Source of the DNA: Herbiconiux sp. A18JL235 | GTDB taxonomy: Bacteria; Actinomycetota; Actinomycetes; Actinomycetales; Microbacteriaceae | DNA: 64,000 bases | Reading direction: 5' to 3' | NCBI RefSeq assembly: GCF_040939305.1 | Contig: NZ_CP162511.1 | Span: 2,666,001 to 2,730,000, forward strand | In this document: piece by piece, positions 26,366 to 33,108 of the stretch | Layout: the number at the start of each line of letters is the position of its first letter | Numbering within the stretch: the stretch's first letter is position 1 | The notes under the pieces: generated by a model | Seen by the model: the letters and a program-made list of their open reading frames with translations, nothing else | Databases searched by the model: none | What the model was told of the DNA's origin: nothing | Position numbers and translations under genes: made by a program

Positions 26366-26920
26366 TCAACCCAGGAGCGGCAACTCCGGCTCGTCGGGAC
26401 GGGCGGGCAGCCCCTCACCGAGGATGACGCCGAGAACCACGAGTGCACGGTCGCTGAGCACCTCGCCGGGGTAGAACTCCTCGAAATGCCGCTCGGCAGA
26501 TGCCAGGTCACCGATGCCGCAGATCACCAACAGCTTGGCGATGTCGTCGTCGTCGCGGCCGGGCCTGCTCGCTCGCAACTTCATGGCGAGGAGCATGGGA
26601 GCAGACGCCACCCACACACCGATCCGACCGTCGTCGTAGAGCGGCTCCCATTCGTCCCTGACAATCGGCACGAACTGACTGGCGTTGTCGTTCAACCAAT
26701 CATTCGGCCAGCCTCGCTCCCGTGCAATCGCTTCTGCGACGGCGAAGGTCGCATCCGACGGGTGGATCTTCGCGTCGATGTCCTCGGTCGTGCGCCGTTC
26801 GAAGTAACGCAATGACAGGGCCGCACCGCCGACAATGCGAATACCGCACGGTTCACCGCGCTCTCGGAGGCGGCTGACGACATCCCGCAGTCCGTCGATG
26901 AGGTCGGAGCGATCGAGCAC
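26366..26920 (-). CDS. Nucleotidyltransferase-fold protein (DUF6036/AbiEii-like), putative toxin of a TA or abortive-infection pair
   Basis: The protein has 184 residues. RIVGGAALSLRYFERRTTEDIDAKI shows the minimal nucleotidyltransferase pattern (GGxAL, then TxDID as metal-binding acidic motif), followed by APMLLAMKLRASRPGRDDDDIAKLL, the helical segment conserved in AbiEii/DUF6036 proteins (R..KD.DD.). The GTG start at 26920 lies 4 bp after the stop of the upstream XRE gene, so the two form an operon. Members of this fold in such pairs act as toxins that modify tRNA or other targets; that function here is inferred from fold and context. Confidence 0.72.
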   Translation of the reverse strand: MLDRSDLIDGLRDVVSRLRERGEPCGIRIVGGAALSLRYFERRTTEDIDAKIHPSDATFAVAEAIARERGWPNDWLNDNASQFVPIVRDEWEPLYDDGRIGVWVASAPMLLAMKLRASRPGRDDDDIAKLLVICGIGDLASAERHFEEFYPGEVLSDRALVVLGVILGEGLPARPDEPELPLLG

Positions 26921-26924
26921 TAGG

Positions 26925-27500
26925 TCACACGCTCGCCAAGGTGACCGCATCGACCAGGACACCTCGACTGAGGAACTCAGGCGGCACCTGCTCACGATCG
27001 ACGGGCACCACGTAGGTGCCCGCGTTGATCGTCCACGACCGCTTGAGCCGACGGTCAGCGGACTCGGCCCAGGCGGGAAGCGGGAGACCCTCCTCTCGCA
27101 TGCGGTACTCGACCAGCGCGGCCAAAGCGGCATCCCAGTGCTTCACACCCGTCGGCTCGGGTTCGACCAACGCCAGCGCGAACCGGACGTCGCCGTGCTC
27201 CGCCGCGAGATTGTCGCTGACCTGGATGAAGTGCCGGAACGCGTCGTCAGGTCGGCCGTCTCGCTCGGAATCGGCGATCGCGGCGGCGGCGGTCGCAACG
27301 TCTGCCCGGGTGGTGGGAATGGCGATGAGCCGATGCCCGATCGATGACAGCAGACGTTCGACCGTATCGAGAGTGGGCACGCGCTGCCCACTCTCGATCT
27401 GAGACAACGAGGAGCCTGCGATTCCGGAGCGAAGGCCCAGCTCGCTCTGGCTCATTCCCAGCCTCCGGCGAGCGCCGCGGATGAGGGTCCGAACCGGCAT
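26925..27500 (-). CDS. XRE-family HTH protein, putative antitoxin/repressor partner of the nucleotidyltransferase
   Basis: This 191-residue protein has an N-terminal HTH, GMSQSELGLRSGIAGSSLSQIESGQRVPTLDTVERLL, containing the Cro/C1 core. The helical C-terminal domain of about 110 residues is not one I recognise. The ATG at 27500 is preceded by a strong SD (AGGGAGGTG), favouring it over an ATG seven codons upstream. The promoter region just upstream is conspicuously AT-rich with a 9-bp direct repeat, as expected for an autoregulated antitoxin. Followed 4 bp later by the toxin-like gene. Confidence 0.78.
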   Translation of the reverse strand: MPVRTLIRGARRRLGMSQSELGLRSGIAGSSLSQIESGQRVPTLDTVERLLSSIGHRLIAIPTTRADVATAAAAIADSERDGRPDDAFRHFIQVSDNLAAEHGDVRFALALVEPEPTGVKHWDAALAALVEYRMREEGLPLPAWAESADRRLKRSWTINAGTYVVPVDREQVPPEFLSRGVLVDAVTLASV

Positions 27501-27520
27501 AGACACCTCCCTGCGATGCA

Positions 27521-27569
27521 CAGTTTAGCTTTCGTATAAAAATAGAGCTTGATGATGTCTCAGTTTAGC
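27521..27569. promoter_or_regulatory. AT-rich promoter/operator of the XRE-nucleotidyltransferase pair
   Basis: CAGTTTAGC occurs at 27521-27529 and again at 27561-27569, exactly 40 bp apart, about four helical turns. Between them lies the most AT-rich stretch of the neighbourhood (27531-27546), including TATAC on the minus strand as a possible -10 for the XRE gene. This arrangement suits cooperative XRE binding over its own promoter. Confidence 0.55.
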
Positions 27570-27605
27570 GAAGTCAGGGTAAATGTCCAGAGCTCCGATG
27601 GAACG

Positions 27606-27620
27606 TGAGAGCTTTCTCAT
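27606..27620. promoter_or_regulatory. Putative response-regulator site TGAGAGCTTTCTCAT (site 1)
   Basis: One of three 15-mers fitting TRAGAGSWYTCTCAT in the window (others 28526-28540 and minus strand 31985-31971). It lies 65 bp before the start of the first small secreted protein. Confidence 0.6.
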
Positions 27621-27684
27621 CCCTTGGTATGACTTGCGGGGCGACAATGGAGAGGTCGCTCCTCATCCTCTCGAACGGAATCCC

Positions 27685-28011
27685 ATGCCCCGCAGCCGCC
27701 GCCTCATCGCCATCGCCGGCGTCGGCGGGGCCGTTGTGGGTGCCGTGGTGGTGGGGTCGGCACTCATCGCCGCGAACGCGCTACCCGATCGCAGCGGCGA
27801 GGGCGTCGGCGTCCCAGCGGTGGTGATCGAGACGGATGCGGTGACCGGCATCCCGACACCGCCCGCCGACGAACCGACCCCACCTCCCCGGCCGACCCCG
27901 ACCGGGGCGGTGGTGGTGCCCGACCCGCCACCGGTTCCGGTCGACGACCACGGCGGCGACCGCAGCGGCAAAGACGACAAGAGCGGCCCCGGCGGGGGCA
28001 GCGACGACTGA
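27685..28011 (+). CDS. Small secreted or membrane-anchored proline/acid-rich protein
   Basis: The protein has 108 residues. A basic start (PRSRR) is followed by one hydrophobic segment (LIAIAGVGGAVVGAVVVGSALIAA split as signal or anchor, about residues 6-30). Then comes a Pro/Thr-rich linker and a C-terminus of Asp/Gly/His (DDHGGDRSGKDDKSG). I do not recognise a domain. The same layout and the DDHGGDR motif recur in the protein at 28637-29347, so the two are probably paralogs. Both are preceded by the same 15-bp palindrome. An extended start at 27583 is possible but lacks an SD and would overlap the palindrome. Confidence 0.65.
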   Translation: MPRSRRLIAIAGVGGAVVGAVVVGSALIAANALPDRSGEGVGVPAVVIETDAVTGIPTPPADEPTPPPRPTPTGAVVVPDPPPVPVDDHGGDRSGKDDKSGPGGGSDD

Positions 28012-28092
28012 GCCTCGGCGCGGAGGCACCGCGTGGCCGGGCTGCGAGTGAACTGCGGATGCGCATCCGGGCCACCGCGAGGCGGCACATGG

Positions 28093-28340
28093 GATGGGCC
28101 GGCGGCGACGCGACGACGCAGATGGCCGAACCGTGAGACGAGTGGATGCGCCGGCGGCGACGCGACGACGCAGACGGACGGGCCGTGAGACGAGCGGGAT
28201 GCGCCGGCGGCGACGTGACGAGGCAGACGGACGGGCCGTGAGACGAGCGGGATGCGCCGGCGGTGACGCGACGAGGCAGACGGACGGGCCGTGAGACGAG
28301 CGGGATGCGCCGGCGGCGACGCGACGAGGCCGGTGGCCGG
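28093..28340. repeat. 53-bp minisatellite, about 4.7 copies
   Basis: Units begin GATGCGCCGGCGGCGACG at 28145, 28198, 28251 and 28304, exactly 53 bp apart, with a first 52-bp unit (GATGGGCC...) from 28093 and a truncated last one. Units differ at only a few positions. The array is enclosed by an imperfect direct repeat sharing GGCCGGGCTGCGAG and TGCGGATGCGCATCCGG (28035-28078 and 28335-28372). Period 53 is not a multiple of three and no convincing gene runs through it. The remaining gap (28373-28525) holds a short open frame I cannot support as a gene. Confidence 0.9.
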
Positions 28341-28525
28341 GCTGCGAGACGACGTGCGGATGCGCATCCGGTTGCCGCGAGGCGAGCGGCTGAGACGTGG
28401 GTACGACACGACTCCGGAGCTGGCCGGGTTCGAGGCGATGCAGGAACTGGTCTGGTTCGCCGCGACGCGTCAGGCGGGCGACGACGACGCGAGCGAGCGT
28501 TCGAGGGCGCTGGCTCGCTGATCGT

Positions 28526-28540
28526 GAGAGGTCTCTCATG
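28526..28540. promoter_or_regulatory. Putative response-regulator site TGAGAGGTCTCTCAT (site 2)
   Basis: The arms TGAGAG and CTCTCA are perfectly inverted around GT. It is 97 bp upstream of the start of the larger secreted protein and nearly identical to sites 1 and 3. Confidence 0.65.
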
Positions 28541-28636
28541 GCGGGCTTCGAGCTGTCTTAGAGGGTGAGGCGAGTGTGGAGTCAGGGCATCCGCCCCGCC
28601 ACTCCCGCCCCGTGCGGACCGACCGAAGGACTCATC

Positions 28637-29347
28637 GTGCCCCTCACCTCCAAGCGTTCGAAGATCATCACCACCGCGGCCATCGCCGCAGGGCTCATCG
28701 CCGGAGCGGCCGGCGTCGCTGCGGCCTCGGCGGCCGCGGTGCCCGGCCCCACGCCTTCCGCGGTCGCCGACGATCGGGGCGGCGACCGCGTCGGGGGCGA
28801 CGGCGGTTCCGCCGGAGACGACACCGGCTCGCCGAGCCCGACGCCGACGCTGATCGCGCCTACCGGATCGCCCGATGCGACCCCGCCCGCGCCCACTCCG
28901 TCGGCGCCACCCACCCCGCCGTCGACCCGTCCCGGCGACGACACTCCCCACCCCGACGACACGTCCTCCGACGACTCGCTGAAGCCGCCCGCCGCGCCCG
29001 GTGGCCCCGGTGGGCCCGTCGGCCCCGGCGCGGAAGGTGCACCCGCCGGGCCGGAGGCGGGGGGTACTCCCGGTGACCCCGGCGCCTCCGCTCCCGCTGC
29101 TCCCCCCGCGCCTGCCGACCCGGCACCGGCACCCGCAGCCCCGGCCCCCGCGCCGGGATCCGACGACACTCCCCACCCCGACGACCACGGCGGAGACCGC
29201 GGCGGCCGCGGCAACGACGACGACTCCGACCACCCCGGCCACCACGGCGGCGGCACCGACGACGGCACCGGGGACTCCGGCCGCCACGGCGGCGCCGACG
29301 ACACCCCTCACCCCGACGACTCCGGCCACCACGGCGGCGACGTCTGA
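28637..29347 (+). CDS. Secreted or membrane-anchored Pro/Asp/His/Gly-rich repetitive protein
   Basis: The protein has 236 residues from GTG 28637, with GAAGGA seven nt upstream. It has a short basic start (TSKRSK), one hydrophobic segment (ITTAAIAAGLIAGAAGVAAA) and then a disordered extracellular part. The octapeptide DDTPHPDD occurs three times (before TSSDD, before HGGDRGG, and before SGHHGG). The central stretch is a Pro/Gly/Ala linker and the C-terminus is rich in His and Asp. Clustered Asp/His suggest cation binding, but this is speculation. It is the last gene before the convergent two-component system and probably part of its regulon. Confidence 0.7.
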   Translation: MPLTSKRSKIITTAAIAAGLIAGAAGVAAASAAAVPGPTPSAVADDRGGDRVGGDGGSAGDDTGSPSPTPTLIAPTGSPDATPPAPTPSAPPTPPSTRPGDDTPHPDDTSSDDSLKPPAAPGGPGGPVGPGAEGAPAGPEAGGTPGDPGASAPAAPPAPADPAPAPAAPAPAPGSDDTPHPDDHGGDRGGRGNDDDSDHPGHHGGGTDDGTGDSGRHGGADDTPHPDDSGHHGGDV

Positions 29348-29374
29348 CCCCTCATCCACACATCTACATTCCTT

Positions 29375-29420
29375 GCGGACAAAGTCCGTCTGAACGTTGT
29401 TTCAGACGGACTTTGTCCGC
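29375..29420. repeat. Perfect 20-bp palindrome (family B, copy 1)
   Basis: GCGGACAAAGTCCGTCTGAA (29375-29394) and its exact reverse complement (29401-29420) enclose a 6-nt loop. Each arm itself contains a small palindrome (GGACAAAGTCC), so a cruciform with side hairpins is possible. It sits between two convergent genes, where it can act as terminator. A second copy with the same core lies at 32015-32076, on the other side of the two-component system. Confidence 0.88.
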
Positions 29421-29493
29421 GAGAAAGCTCAACCCGCACCACCCACCTGCGCGGCCAGCACGCCCCGCGCGGCCCCCGCGCCCCGCGCGCCCC

Positions 29494-30150
29494 TCACACC
29501 AGCCGGTACCCCATCCCGCGCACCGTCTCGATACGCGCCGCGCCGAGCTTCTGCCGCAGGTACCCGACGTAGACGTCGACGACGTTCGATCCCGGATCGA
29601 AGTCGAACCCCCACACCCGGCTCAGCAACTGCTCGCGACTGAGCATCTGGCCCGGGTGCCGCACGAACTCCTCGGCCAGCGCGAACTCGCGGGCCGAGAG
29701 GTCGACCTGCCGCCCTTCGACGACCGCCCGCCGCGAGCGCAGGTCGAGTCGCAGCCCGCCCCACTCGACACCGGTCTCGGCCGAGTTCGCCGCATCGTTC
29801 AACCGCAACCGGATGCGCGCCAGCAGTTCATCGAACCGGAACGGCTTCGCGAGATAGTCGTTGGCACCGCCCTCGAGGCTCGCCAGCACGTCTTCGACCG
29901 CCGACCGTGCGGTGAGGATGATCACCGGCGTCGTCGACCCTGCCGCACGCACCCGCCGCATCACCTCGAGCCCGTCGAGCCCGGGCAGGCCGATGTCGAG
30001 CAGGAGCAGTCCGAAGTCGCCCGTCATGGCGAAGTCGAGCGCGTCGGTTCCGTTCGTGACGACGGTCGGCTGAAAACCCGCAGCCCGCAGCCCCTTCGCC
30101 ACGAACGACGCGATGCGCTCCTCGTCCTCAGCGATCAAGATCCCCGTCAT
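29494..30150 (-). CDS. OmpR/PhoB-family response regulator
   Basis: The protein has 218 residues. The receiver domain has the acidic pocket AEDEE (8-12), phospho-acceptor Asp in LLLLDIGLPGLDG near residue 52, Thr in ILTARS and Lys in LAKPF. The C-terminal winged helix has LSAREFALAEEFVRHPGQMLSREQLLSRVWG and ETVRGMGYRLV. Its start overlaps the stop of the kinase gene upstream (ATGA). It probably binds the TRAGAGSWYTCTCAT sites at 27606, 28526 and 31971. Confidence 0.93.
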   Translation of the reverse strand: MTGILIAEDEERIASFVAKGLRAAGFQPTVVTNGTDALDFAMTGDFGLLLLDIGLPGLDGLEVMRRVRAAGSTTPVIILTARSAVEDVLASLEGGANDYLAKPFRFDELLARIRLRLNDAANSAETGVEWGGLRLDLRSRRAVVEGRQVDLSAREFALAEEFVRHPGQMLSREQLLSRVWGFDFDPGSNVVDVYVGYLRQKLGAARIETVRGMGYRLV

Positions 30151-31925
30151 CCGCCTCCTCCTTCCCTCGCCCTCGCGCGCCCACCCTCGACCTCGGATGC
30201 GCCTCCCGCCGATTCCACCCCGGATGCGCCGCCCCCGCCGTCCAGCCCGGATGCGCCTCCCGCACCCTCCGCCCCGGCCGTCGTCCCGCGCCGCGACCCA
30301 TCGTCGACCACCTCGTCGTCCGCAACCGCAGCCGCAGCCGCGGCACCTCCGGCACCGGCACCTGAAGCACCGGCACGATCGTCATCACCGACCCGCGCAC
30401 TTCCGACACCGACAGCACCCGCACCCCGCGCAGTCGACACCGGCACCGCCTCCTCCACCGGCACCGTCAGGATGAAGCGCGCTCCGTTGCCGGGGCTCGA
30501 CTGCACCGCGATGCTGCCGCCGTGGGCGGCAGCGATGCCCGCCACGATGGCGAGCCCGAGCCCCGATCCCGATGCCCCGCGCCCGCCCCCACCGCGCACG
30601 CGTTGGAACCGCTCGAAGATGCGCGACTGCGCCTCGACCGGCACCCCCGGCCCGTGGTCGTGCACCCAGAACCGCAGCTCGACGGGGTCGCGCTCGTCGT
30701 TCCAGGCGCTGCCGAGTTCGATCGGCTGCCCCGCGGAGCCCCCGTGCGTCACCGCGTTCGCCGCGAGCTGAAGCACCGCCTGGGTGATGCGGTCGACGTC
30801 GAGCGACGCGACTCCCCCGGCGCGCCCCGCCAGCACCCACGTGGCGTCGCCGATGCCCCGCGCCTTGGCCAGGAGGCGATCGGTCAGCTCCCCGACGTCG
30901 ACGGCCTCGCGCACGATCGCTCCGGAACGCCCCACGGCCGCCAGGCGCGCGATGTCGTCGACGAGCCCGTTCATGCGGTCGAGCTCGTCGACGGCGAGGT
31001 CGCGGGTCGCCGTGACGTCAGCCGGGTCGTCCTCGTCGACGAGCTCGAGGTGCCCGCGCACGATCGTGATCGGGGTCTTCAGCTCGTGGCCGACGTCGTC
31101 GAGCAGCTGGCGCTGGGCCGTGAGGGCTTCTTCGAGCCGGTCGAGCATCCCGTTCACCGTCGTGGTGAGCTGCGAGATGTCGTCGTTGCCCACCACCGGG
31201 ATGCGCTCCGACAGATCGGATGCGCTGATGCGGTCGGCAGCATCCGTCAGTCTCCTGATGGGGGCGAGCAGCCGGCCGGCGACGAACCAGCCGACGACGG
31301 CGACCACCACGAGGGCTCCTGCGGCGATGACGGCGTAGGTGGTGAAGGCGTCGGTGAGGGGGCGCAGCTCGGCCCGCAGGTCGACGACGCTGACGAAGAC
31401 GCCGCTCCGGTCGTCGCCCGCGACGCGCACCGGCACGGCGACGTAGCGGAGCGTCTGGCCGTCGGGGGCCGTGAAGGTGCCGCGCACCACCTCGCCGCCG
31501 GAGGTCTCCTCGACGACGCGGGCGACGAGGGCGTCGTCGCGGTCGATCCTGAAGTCGAGGCTGCCTCCGGGGTTCAGCGCGGCGACGCCGTCCACGATGC
31601 CGAGGCTCGACTCGTTCGCCCCCGGCCGCACCCGCTGCACGATCGCCGTCATCACGTCGTCGAGCACCCCGCCACCCGCATCCGCACCCGACGCACCGCC
31701 GCCCGACGCGCCGCCGCCCGACCCGCCGTCGAACCCGTCGGCCACGGCCTCCTCAGCGACGGTGCCGACGTCGCCCGCCAGCAGCACGAGCCGCTCGTCG
31801 ACGGCGCTCAGCACACGCTCCCGCTGCACGAAGTAGGCGGTCGCCCCCGCCGCCACCATGCCGAGCGCGGCGACCGCCAGCAGGGTCGCGAGAATCCGCA
31901 CCCGCACCGACAGCCGCACCGACAT
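30147..31925 (-). CDS. Sensor histidine kinase with HAMP domain
   Basis: The protein has 592 residues. TM1 is near 10-32 and an extracellular sensor of about 170 residues follows, with a Gly/Ser/Ala-rich stretch at 66-85. TM2 is near 207-228, then HAMP, H-box LLDDVGHELKTPITIV, N-box LAANAVTHGG and G-boxes DHGPGVP and GSGLGLAIVAGI. After the kinase domain come about 100 low-complexity Ala/Gly/Asp residues, unusual for this family and of unknown role. It is the first gene of the operon with its response regulator. A site matching those before the secreted proteins lies 46 bp upstream, suggesting autoregulation. Confidence 0.92.
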   Translation of the reverse strand: MSVRLSVRVRILATLLAVAALGMVAAGATAYFVQRERVLSAVDERLVLLAGDVGTVAEEAVADGFDGGSGGGASGGGASGADAGGGVLDDVMTAIVQRVRPGANESSLGIVDGVAALNPGGSLDFRIDRDDALVARVVEETSGGEVVRGTFTAPDGQTLRYVAVPVRVAGDDRSGVFVSVVDLRAELRPLTDAFTTYAVIAAGALVVVAVVGWFVAGRLLAPIRRLTDAADRISASDLSERIPVVGNDDISQLTTTVNGMLDRLEEALTAQRQLLDDVGHELKTPITIVRGHLELVDEDDPADVTATRDLAVDELDRMNGLVDDIARLAAVGRSGAIVREAVDVGELTDRLLAKARGIGDATWVLAGRAGGVASLDVDRITQAVLQLAANAVTHGGSAGQPIELGSAWNDERDPVELRFWVHDHGPGVPVEAQSRIFERFQRVRGGGGRGASGSGLGLAIVAGIAAAHGGSIAVQSSPGNGARFILTVPVEEAVPVSTARGAGAVGVGSARVGDDDRAGASGAGAGGAAAAAAVADDEVVDDGSRRGTTAGAEGAGGASGLDGGGGASGVESAGGASEVEGGRARAREGGGG

Positions 31926-31970
31926 CTGCCCATTATCGGCGCGACCCCCGACACGACCCCCTGCCCCCGC

Positions 31971-31985
31971 ATGAGAATCCTCTTA
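31971..31985 (-). promoter_or_regulatory. Putative response-regulator site TAAGAGGATTCTCAT (site 3)
   Basis: Read on the minus strand, this 15-mer differs from sites 1 and 2 at only a few positions and keeps the GAG...CTCAT frame. It lies directly upstream of the histidine kinase gene on the strand of transcription. Confidence 0.6.
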
Positions 31986-32014
31986 GTGACAGCGGCACCC
32001 ACGGCGACCCGTCA

Positions 32015-32076
32015 ACGTTCTCGCGGACAAAGTCCGTCCCAACCTCATTCATCACGGACTTTGTCCGCCAGAACGT
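32015..32076. repeat. Palindrome family B, copy 2
   Basis: The arms at 32015-32037 and 32054-32076 match at 22 of 23 positions and share the core GCGGACAAAGTCCGT with the copy at 29375. The outer parts (ACGTTCT/AGAACGT) differ from copy 1. It lies between the kinase promoter and the end of the iron-box gene. Confidence 0.85.
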
Positions 32077-32093
32077 ACGAAGGCACACGGAAA

Positions 32094-32121
32094 GGGCCCC
32101 GATCGCGAACGATCGGGGCCC
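32094..32121 (-). terminator. Hairpin terminator of the dioxygenase-like gene
   Basis: GGGCCCCGATC (32094-32104) pairs perfectly with GATCGGGGCCC (32111-32121). It lies 24 bp beyond the stop codon at 32145 on the minus strand. Confidence 0.75.
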
Positions 32122-32144
32122 CCGGAACAGCTCAGAGCAGAGGA

Positions 32145-32930
32145 TCAGGCCTCGCTCATCACCGCCTTCTCCTGCTGGCCGCGGGCGGCGAGCGCCGCGG
32201 CACGGGCGGCGAGGCGGCGCGCCTGCTCGGCCTGACCGGCGTCGAGCACGTCCTGCGAGACCTCGACGCTGTCGACGCGCGACTTGCCGTGGTACTTCTC
32301 GATGTAGGCGTCGAGCTCGGGGCCGGAGGTCCACGAGGTGATGAGGCAGTAGCGCGGGTCGGGCCCGGGGTGGGTGGCCGCGTGCCAGAGGCGCTGGGTG
32401 TCGACGATCAGCTGGGCGCCGGCGGGGAGGGCGATGCGCACCTCGCCCTCGGGGTCGGTGCGGTTCTCGCGGAGCACGAAGTAGCTGTCTTTGTCGTCGG
32501 TGAGGTTGAAGAATCCGCGCACGACCCAGCCGGTGCCGTCGGGGTTGAGGCGGTTGTTGTCGTCCTGGTGCAGGTTGTACAGGCAGTCGGCGTAGGTGTT
32601 CGGCTGCAGCTCGATGACGCGGCAGCGGCCGACGTTGGCGCCGGGCTCCTGGGCGCGGCGGGTGAGGTTGGGGGCCTTCTCGACCTGGGACTCGATCCAG
32701 ACACCGTCTTTGTCGGTGCGCGGCGGCTCGTGGTTCCAGAAGCCGTTGCACTCGATCTCGCCCTTGGCGGAGGCGAGCGGCGCGAAGCGGGTGTCGCCCG
32801 ACGACTTCCAGTCGTTGTACTCGATGTCGAGCCACTCCTTGGGGTCGAGCTCCTGGTTGTAGCTGTCGAGTACGACGTAACCGGTCTCTTCGAGAGCGGC
32901 GCTCTTGATGTATGCCATGACCTGAATCAT
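32145..32930 (-). CDS. Putative Fe(II)-dependent dioxygenase-like protein under an iron box
   Basis: The protein has up to 261 residues. I do not recognise the exact family. The spacing of NLHQDDNNR (His-x-Asp), FVLRENRTD, and later LWHAATHPGPDPRYCLITSW (distal His and a following Arg) resembles the facial triad and 2-oxoglutarate anchor of jelly-roll Fe(II) dioxygenases. A helical Ala/Arg/Gln-rich tail of about 50 residues follows. Two starts are possible: ATG 32930 (SD-like AAAGGA only one base away) or ATG 32918. The upstream palindrome TTAGGCAAGCCTA resembles an IdeR/DtxR site, so expression is probably iron-dependent. A role in iron acquisition or iron sparing is inference. Confidence 0.6.
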   Translation of the reverse strand: MIQVMAYIKSAALEETGYVVLDSYNQELDPKEWLDIEYNDWKSSGDTRFAPLASAKGEIECNGFWNHEPPRTDKDGVWIESQVEKAPNLTRRAQEPGANVGRCRVIELQPNTYADCLYNLHQDDNNRLNPDGTGWVVRGFFNLTDDKDSYFVLRENRTDPEGEVRIALPAGAQLIVDTQRLWHAATHPGPDPRYCLITSWTSGPELDAYIEKYHGKSRVDSVEVSQDVLDAGQAEQARRLAARAAALAARGQQEKAVMSEA

Positions 32931-32971
32931 GTCCTTTCGTCATGGGCCAGCACGTTTTAACAGGCCCGAAC

Positions 32972-32987
32972 TTAGGCAAGCCTATCC
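32972..32987 (-). promoter_or_regulatory. IdeR/DtxR-like iron box (TTAGGCAAGCCTATCC)
   Basis: The sequence fits the core of the actinobacterial iron box (TTAGGTTAGCCTAACC-type), with the inverted TAGGC/GCCTA arms intact. It lies 42 bp upstream of the dioxygenase-like gene on the minus strand, where repressor binding would cover the promoter. The divergent GmrSD gene begins 122 bp away and could also be affected. Confidence 0.65.
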
Positions 32988-33108
32988 CGGCCACCCTGCA
33001 TAGGGCCTTAGGTCCCGAGGCCCGTCACACGCCCCGTCCCGCGGCCGCCCGACGCCCGCCCGACGCCCGCCCAGCCAGGGTCGCACCCCCGCATTAGACT
33101 CGAACACC

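Noticed and set aside
28093..28340. CRISPR-like array
   Set aside because: The 53-bp units are tandem without unique spacers, and no cas gene is present; it is a minisatellite.
28291..28521. Short open frame downstream of the minisatellite
   Set aside because: Starts inside the repeat array, lacks an SD and any recognisable domain; composition is close to that of the non-coding repeats.
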